Source: Gemmatimonadales bacterium
GTDB lineage: Bacteria; Gemmatimonadota; Gemmatimonadetes; Gemmatimonadales; GWC2-71-9
Assembly: GCA_013813675.1 (NCBI GenBank)
Contig: JACCRH010000037.1
Coordinates: forward strand, 1 to 9,972
Length of the DNA: 9,972 bases
Direction of reading: 5' to 3'
Shown piece by piece: positions 6,476 through 9,972 of the stretch. A model generated the notes under the pieces. The model saw only the letters and a program-made list of their open reading frames with translations. It was not told where the DNA came from and made no database searches. The translations under genes and the position numbers were made by a program. How positions within the stretch are numbered: position 1 is the first letter of the stretch; each line of letters begins with the position of its first letter.

Positions 6476-8074
6476 ATGACCGAGACGACCGCAGTCCCGC
6501 GTGAGAGCCTCACTCTCGTGGAGCACGGCCTGTTTCCGATCCGGATCCACGCCAACCTCACTCCCGCTGCGCTGATCGAGCACGCCATCTCCCGCGGTGA
6601 GGGCATGCTGACCGACCGCGGCGCTTTCTGCGCCGTCACCACTCCACACACCGGACGGTCTCCCAAAGACAAGTTCGTGGTCGAAGAACCGGGTGGGGCT
6701 GACCGCATCTGGTGGGAGAAGAATCCCCGCCTGGAGCCCGCGGCCTTCGAGCGGCTGCACGAGGACGTGCGCGCCTACCTCGACGCCCGCGAGGTGTTCG
6801 TGCAGGACCTGTTCGGCGGCGCCGATCCGGCGTACCGCGTGCCGGTGCGGTTCGTCACCCCGAACGCGTGGCACGCGCTCTTCGTGCGCAACATGTTCAT
6901 CCGGGCCATGCCGGCGGAGCTGGCCCAGTTCCGGCCCGGCTTTACCGTGCTCCATGCTCCGGATTTCCAGGCCGACCCCGCCCGCCACGGCACCCGCAGC
7001 GGCACCTTCATCGTCATTCATTTCGGGAAGAAGCTGGTGCTGATCGGCGGCACCCGGTACGCCGGCGAGATGAAGAAGTCCATTTTCACCGTCCTCAACT
7101 ACATGCTCCCCGCTCGGGGGGTGATGCCGATGCACTGCTCGGCCAACATCGGTCCGGCCGGCGACGCGGCCATTTTCTTCGGGCTCTCCGGCACCGGCAA
7201 GACCACCCTTTCCGCCGACCCCACCCGCCAGCTCATCGGCGACGACGAGCACGGCTGGAGCGAGCGGGGCGTGTTCAACTTCGAGGGCGGGTGTTACGCC
7301 AAGGTCATCCGATTGCGGGCCGACACCGAGCCGGAGATCTACGCGGCTACCCAGATGTACGGCACGGTGCTGGAGAACGTGGTACTGGATTCGATCCATC
7401 GAAATCCGGATTTCGACGCCGACCGCCTGACCGAAAACACCCGCGCCTGCTACCCCATCCATTTCATTCCCAACCACCTTCCCAGCGGCGCCGGGGCGCA
7501 TCCCCGGACCGTCGTCTTTCTCACCGCCGACGCGTTCGGCGTGATGCCGCCGGTCGCGCGGCTGTCGGCCGACCAGGCGATGTACCACTTCCTCTCGGGG
7601 TACACGGCCAAGGTGGCGGGCACCGAGCGGGGAGTCACCGAGCCGACCGCCACCTTCTCGGCCTGCTTCGGCGCGCCGTTCCTCCCGCTGCATCCCGGCA
7701 TCTACGCCAAGATGCTGGGTGAGAAGATCGCCCGTCACGGCGCCAAGGTGTGGATGGTCAATACCGGGTGGACCGGGGGTCCCTACGGCACGGGGTCGCG
7801 GATGAAGTTGTCCCACACCAGGACGATGGTGCGCGCCGCCCTCTCCGGCGCCCTGGACGGCGGGCGGTTCGTCCGCGATCCGGTGTTCGGGTTCGAGGTG
7901 CCCGCCGCGGTGCCCGATGTCCCGGCCGAGCTGCTCACGCCCCGCGGCACCTGGCCCGACCCGGTCGCATTCGACGCCCAGGCCCGCAAGCTGGCCACCA
8001 TGTTCCGGGAGAACTTCGAGCAGTACCGCACCCAGGTGCCCGAGGCGGTCGCGGCAGCAGGACCGGCTGGGTGA
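6476..8074 (+). CDS. pckA: Phosphoenolpyruvate carboxykinase (ATP)
   Basis: This cytosolic enzyme converts oxaloacetate and ATP to phosphoenolpyruvate, CO2 and ADP, the entry step of gluconeogenesis; the reaction can run in reverse as an anaplerotic step. Numbered from the ATG at 6476, the 532-residue product has the substrate-binding stretch GRSPKDKF (60-67), the GGTRYAGEMKKSIFT region (191-205), the P-loop GLSGTGKTT (236-244) and the kinase-2/PCK signature LIGDDEHGW (253-261) followed by GVFNFEGGCYAK. These motifs and the length mark the ATP-dependent family rather than the GTP-dependent one. A second in-frame ATG three codons upstream (6467) is equally possible. GGGAG at 6469-6473 lies too close to the ATG at 6476 to be a typical ribosome site, so the exact start is unsettled. 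The gene ends inside the GTG start of the HD hydrolase gene (GTGA overlap). The catalytic motifs look intact. Confidence 0.96.
   Translation: MTETTAVPRESLTLVEHGLFPIRIHANLTPAALIEHAISRGEGMLTDRGAFCAVTTPHTGRSPKDKFVVEEPGGADRIWWEKNPRLEPAAFERLHEDVRAYLDAREVFVQDLFGGADPAYRVPVRFVTPNAWHALFVRNMFIRAMPAELAQFRPGFTVLHAPDFQADPARHGTRSGTFIVIHFGKKLVLIGGTRYAGEMKKSIFTVLNYMLPARGVMPMHCSANIGPAGDAAIFFGLSGTGKTTLSADPTRQLIGDDEHGWSERGVFNFEGGCYAKVIRLRADTEPEIYAATQMYGTVLENVVLDSIHRNPDFDADRLTENTRACYPIHFIPNHLPSGAGAHPRTVVFLTADAFGVMPPVARLSADQAMYHFLSGYTAKVAGTERGVTEPTATFSACFGAPFLPLHPGIYAKMLGEKIARHGAKVWMVNTGWTGGPYGTGSRMKLSHTRTMVRAALSGALDGGRFVRDPVFGFEVPAAVPDVPAELLTPRGTWPDPVAFDAQARKLATMFRENFEQYRTQVPEAVAAAGPAG
8059..8062 (+). promoter_or_regulatory. 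Ribosome binding site for the HD hydrolase gene
   Basis: AGGA sits 8 bases before the GTG at 8071, inside the 3' end of pckA. It supports GTG 8071 as the start, rather than the far upstream in-frame ATG at 7750, which would overlap pckA by more than 300 bases. Confidence 0.5.
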
Positions 8075-9369
8075 GCGGGACGGCGGGTCGCGGCCCGGCC
8101 GACTTCGAGATCATCCGCGACCCTCTGTGGGACAATATCCGGCTCGACCGGGCGGCGTTGCTCGCGCTGGATACCCCCACGGTCCAGCGGCTGCGGTACG
8201 TGCGCCAGGTGGGGCACGCCTTCCTGGTCTACCCCGGCGCCACCCACACCCGCTTCGAGCACGCCCTCGGCGCGTACCACCTGACCAGAAGGGCGCTGGC
8301 CGCGCTGGAGGAGCGCGGCGAGCTCGGGCCCGCGACCGAGGAAGACCGCCTCGCGGTGCGCATGGCCGCGCTGCTCCATGACGTAGGCCATTACCCGTTC
8401 TCCCACGCGTTGGAGGAGGCGGGTTTCCCCTCGCACGAAAAGCTGGGCATCGCCAAACTGTCCCGCGGCGAGCTGGGCGACCGCCTGGTCGAGGTCGGCG
8501 GCGCCGGCTTCGCCGTGGCGGTGGGACGCCTGATCGGAGGCTCCAGCGGCAGTCCGCTCCAGGGGCTGATCTCCGGCTCGCTCGACCTCGACAAGATCGA
8601 TTACCTGAGCCGCGACGCCCGGATGTGCGGCGTACCGTACGGCACGGTGGACGTGGACCGGTTACTCTCCTCGCTCACCCTGGTGGAATCGGAGCCGGGG
8701 CGGTTCGAGGTGGGTGTCCAGGAGAAGGGGGTGAGCGCGCTCGAGTCGCTGCTCTTCTCCAAGTACCAGATGTACCGCAACGTCTACTGGCACCATGCGG
8801 TCCGATCCGCCACCTGTATGTTCAAGCGGGCGGTGCGCGGGGCGGTGGGTCGCGGGGACGTCACCGTCGAGGCGATCGCCGACGCTACCGACGACGGGCT
8901 CATGGAGCTGCTCATCGGCCGGGACCGGGACGGTCTCGCGGCGGCGATTCGCGCCCGGCGATTGCACAAGCGGGCGCTCGATCTCCCGGCCAGCGACGTC
9001 CCGGCCGACGTGCAGCCCTGGGTGACGGACGACCCGGCGCTGCTGGAGCGGGTGGAGGACTCGGTGGCGGCACGGGTGGGCTTGGGGCATGGCGAGCTGC
9101 TCCTGGACTTTCCCGCCCGGTCGTCGATGCTCGGCGTGGACCTGCCGCTTCGTACCCGCGGGGGCACGGTCGAGCGGCTCACCGATGCGGGCCGTGCCGG
9201 ACAGCTCGGCCTGCCCCGAGTGGCCGACGAGCTCTACCGGAGTGCCCGGCGCCTCAGGGTGTTCGTGGCGCGGCTGCCCGACCGTCCGATCGAAGGATTG
9301 CTGGATCTACTGACCTGGCCGGCGGACGAGGTCGCCCGCCGTCTGGCGAACGAGGTTTCACCGGTTTGA
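8071..9369 (+). CDS. HD-domain phosphohydrolase, dNTPase-like (COG1078 type)
   Basis: This is a predicted metal-dependent HD-superfamily nucleotide phosphohydrolase, related to SAMHD1 and to bacterial COG1078 proteins such as Enterococcus EF1143, a dNTP triphosphohydrolase. The 432-residue product shows the family hallmarks VYPGATHTRFEHALG (53-67) and ALLHDVGHYPFSH (100-112). Likely metal ligands are H64, H103, D104 and D174, the last in LDLDKIDYLSRD (171-182); K175 and Y178 match residues that contact nucleotide in SAMHD1. H122 (PSHEKLG) matches the catalytic histidine region. The C-terminal half is alpha-helical and ends in a region typical of the family. The GTG at 8071 overlaps the pckA stop (GTGA), with AGGA 8 bases upstream. 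Its placement suggests cotranscription with pckA; I see no allosteric-site evidence either way. The substrate (dGTP, other dNTPs or another phosphoester) cannot be told from sequence. Confidence 0.9.
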   Translation: MSGTAGRGPADFEIIRDPLWDNIRLDRAALLALDTPTVQRLRYVRQVGHAFLVYPGATHTRFEHALGAYHLTRRALAALEERGELGPATEEDRLAVRMAALLHDVGHYPFSHALEEAGFPSHEKLGIAKLSRGELGDRLVEVGGAGFAVAVGRLIGGSSGSPLQGLISGSLDLDKIDYLSRDARMCGVPYGTVDVDRLLSSLTLVESEPGRFEVGVQEKGVSALESLLFSKYQMYRNVYWHHAVRSATCMFKRAVRGAVGRGDVTVEAIADATDDGLMELLIGRDRDGLAAAIRARRLHKRALDLPASDVPADVQPWVTDDPALLERVEDSVAARVGLGHGELLLDFPARSSMLGVDLPLRTRGGTVERLTDAGRAGQLGLPRVADELYRSARRLRVFVARLPDRPIEGLLDLLTWPADEVARRLANEVSPV

Positions 9370-9382
9370 AGGGGTTGACGCC

Positions 9383-9856
9383 ATGATGTCACGACGCGTG
9401 TTCGTGGGGCAAGCCGCCGGTCTCGGCCTCACGCTTGCCGGAGGACGGTCGCTGTGGGGCTGGACTTCGAGCCCCGGCGCCGAGCTCAGCATGACCATCT
9501 ACATGAGTCCGACCTGCGGCTGCTGCGCCAAGTGGGTGGATCATGTGAAGGCCGCCGGCTTCAAGGCGGTGATACATGAAGAGGAAGACATGGACACCGT
9601 GAAGGAGAGCCTCGGGATCCCCCAGGAGATGCGGTCCTGCCACACCGCGCAGGTGGAGAAGTACCTCATAGAGGGACATGTTCCGGCGGAGGACATCAGA
9701 AAGCTCCTGGCGCAGAAGCCCAACGCCGCCGGGCTGGCCGCGCCGGGCATGCCGGCCAGCTCACCAGGCATGGCGGTGCCGGGAGAGCCACACGAAGCCT
9801 ATGACGTGCTGCTCTTTCAGCGGGATGGGAAGTCGGAGGTCTTCGCGAAGCGGTAG
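9383..9856 (+). CDS. DUF411 (CopG-like) metal-binding protein with Tat signal
   Basis: This is a predicted exported thioredoxin-fold protein of the DUF411 family, some of whose members (CopG) bind copper in the periplasm and take part in copper resistance. The 157-residue protein begins MMSRRVFVGQAAGLGLTLAGG. SRRVFVG matches the twin-arginine motif and is followed by a hydrophobic segment (about 11-26), so export through Tat is likely. Family motifs are SPTCGCCAKWVDHVKAAGF (42-60), with C45, C47 and C48 as CxCC; MRSCHTAQV (83-91, with C86 and H87); YLIEGHVPAEDIRKLL (94-109); a Met/Pro-rich stretch near PGMPASSPGM (121-130); and AYDVLLF (139-145). The ATG at 9383 is 8 bases after AAGGGG (9369-9374) and 13 bases after the HD gene, so it probably belongs to the pckA operon. 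No copper ATPase or regulator is encoded in the window, so its physiological role here is inferred. Confidence 0.88.
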   Translation: MMSRRVFVGQAAGLGLTLAGGRSLWGWTSSPGAELSMTIYMSPTCGCCAKWVDHVKAAGFKAVIHEEEDMDTVKESLGIPQEMRSCHTAQVEKYLIEGHVPAEDIRKLLAQKPNAAGLAAPGMPASSPGMAVPGEPHEAYDVLLFQRDGKSEVFAKR

Positions 9857-9867
9857 TCTGGGGTGTC

Positions 9868-9972
9868 ATCCCGAGCGGAGCGAGGGATCGGCTCGCGCAT
9901 GAGAATGAGCATCGAGTGACCGTCATCCCGGGTCACTCTCGCGACTGGCCGATCCCTCGCTCCGCTCGGGAT
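9868..9972. repeat. Inverted-repeat intergenic element with perfect 25-base arms
   Basis: The left arm (9868-9892, beginning ATCCCGAGCGGAGCGAGGG) and the right arm (9948-9972) are perfect reverse complements, separated by 55 bases. The right arm reaches the window edge, so the true arms may be longer: TGTC precedes the left arm, and GACA beyond 9972 would extend it. One reading frame through the left arm translates as HPERSEG, a string I recall from spurious ORFs in several phyla, which marks this as a dispersed repeat rather than a gene. No transposase is present. It could be a non-autonomous mobile element, a REP-like unit, or a transcript-end structure; there is no T-run. Confidence 0.8.
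9914..9938. repeat. Nested hairpin inside the inverted-repeat element
   Basis: GAGTGACC (9914-9921) and GGTCACTC (9931-9938) are perfect reverse complements around a 9-base loop. They sit within the spacer of the larger 25-base inverted repeat, so a transcript could fold into a stem with an inner hairpin. The loop contains GTCATCCCG, which also occurs at the left edge of the element (9865-9873). Confidence 0.65.

Noticed and set aside
6224..7816. 530-codon open frame on the minus strand opposite pckA
   Set aside because: pckA has unmistakable motifs on the plus strand. The minus frame is an antisense shadow produced by high GC at third codon positions, and its translation shows no recognisable domain.
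7750..8070. Extended N-terminus of the HD hydrolase from ATG 7750
   Set aside because: It would overlap pckA by over 300 bases, and its extra residues are low-complexity Arg/Gly shadow sequence. GTG 8071 has AGGA upstream and starts close to the conserved domain.
9678..9902. Open frame ending in HPERSEGSARA
   Set aside because: It overlaps the DUF411 gene out of frame and ends in the dispersed repeat, a known source of spurious gene calls.
1..9972. Search for CRISPR arrays, tRNA/rRNA genes, transposases and defence or toxin-antitoxin genes
   Set aside because: I saw no regularly spaced repeats, no tRNA-like cloverleaf and no transposase, nuclease-defence or toxin motifs. Apart from the terminal inverted repeat, the window is filled by housekeeping or metabolic genes.

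Overview
This window is a GC-rich, densely coded bacterial chromosome segment with nine complete protein-coding genes. It has no rRNA, tRNA, insertion sequence or CRISPR array that I can see. Strongly GC-biased third positions, GTG starts, 4-base ATGA/GTGA gene overlaps, a COG1078-type HD phosphohydrolase, a Tat-exported DUF411 protein and a dispersed repeat whose translation reads HPERSEG all fit a Gram-negative environmental bacterium. Gemmatimonadota is my best guess, but this rests on general impression rather than a search.

Layout. (1) Positions 74-2800, plus strand: ftsE-ftsX-envC, three overlapping genes encoding the ABC-type FtsEX complex and its periplasmic partner EnvC, which drive septal peptidoglycan splitting. 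(2) Positions 2808-4115, minus strand and convergent with envC: a pseudo-receiver/GAF/degenerate GGDEF protein that has lost both the phospho-acceptor Asp and the GGDEF catalytic signature, so it probably acts as a sensor or scaffold. (3) Positions 4133-6301, plus strand: nfo (endonuclease IV, with all nine metal ligands), a small secreted probable outer-membrane beta-barrel protein, and a matrixin-like zinc metallopeptidase with a possible lipobox. The last two overlap by 4 bases. (4) Positions 6302-6475: a leader containing a GC hairpin and a possible 27-codon upstream ORF. (5) Positions 6476-9856, plus strand: pckA (ATP-dependent PEP carboxykinase), a COG1078-type HD phosphohydrolase overlapping it by 4 bases, and a DUF411/CopG-like copper-binding-type protein with a twin-arginine signal. 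(6) Positions 9857-9972: a dispersed-type intergenic repeat with perfect 25-base inverted arms and a nested hairpin, reaching the window edge.

Most of the window is core housekeeping sequence. FtsE uses ATP in the cytoplasm, FtsX transmits the conformational change across the membrane, and EnvC activates amidases that are not encoded here. Nfo repairs abasic sites, PckA links oxaloacetate to gluconeogenesis, and the HD enzyme probably hydrolyses nucleotides. I found no convincing new defence or mobile system. The points most worth checking are the doubly degenerate signalling protein, the partly degenerate EnvC metal site, the beta-barrel/metallopeptidase pair, the pckA leader and the terminal repeat.
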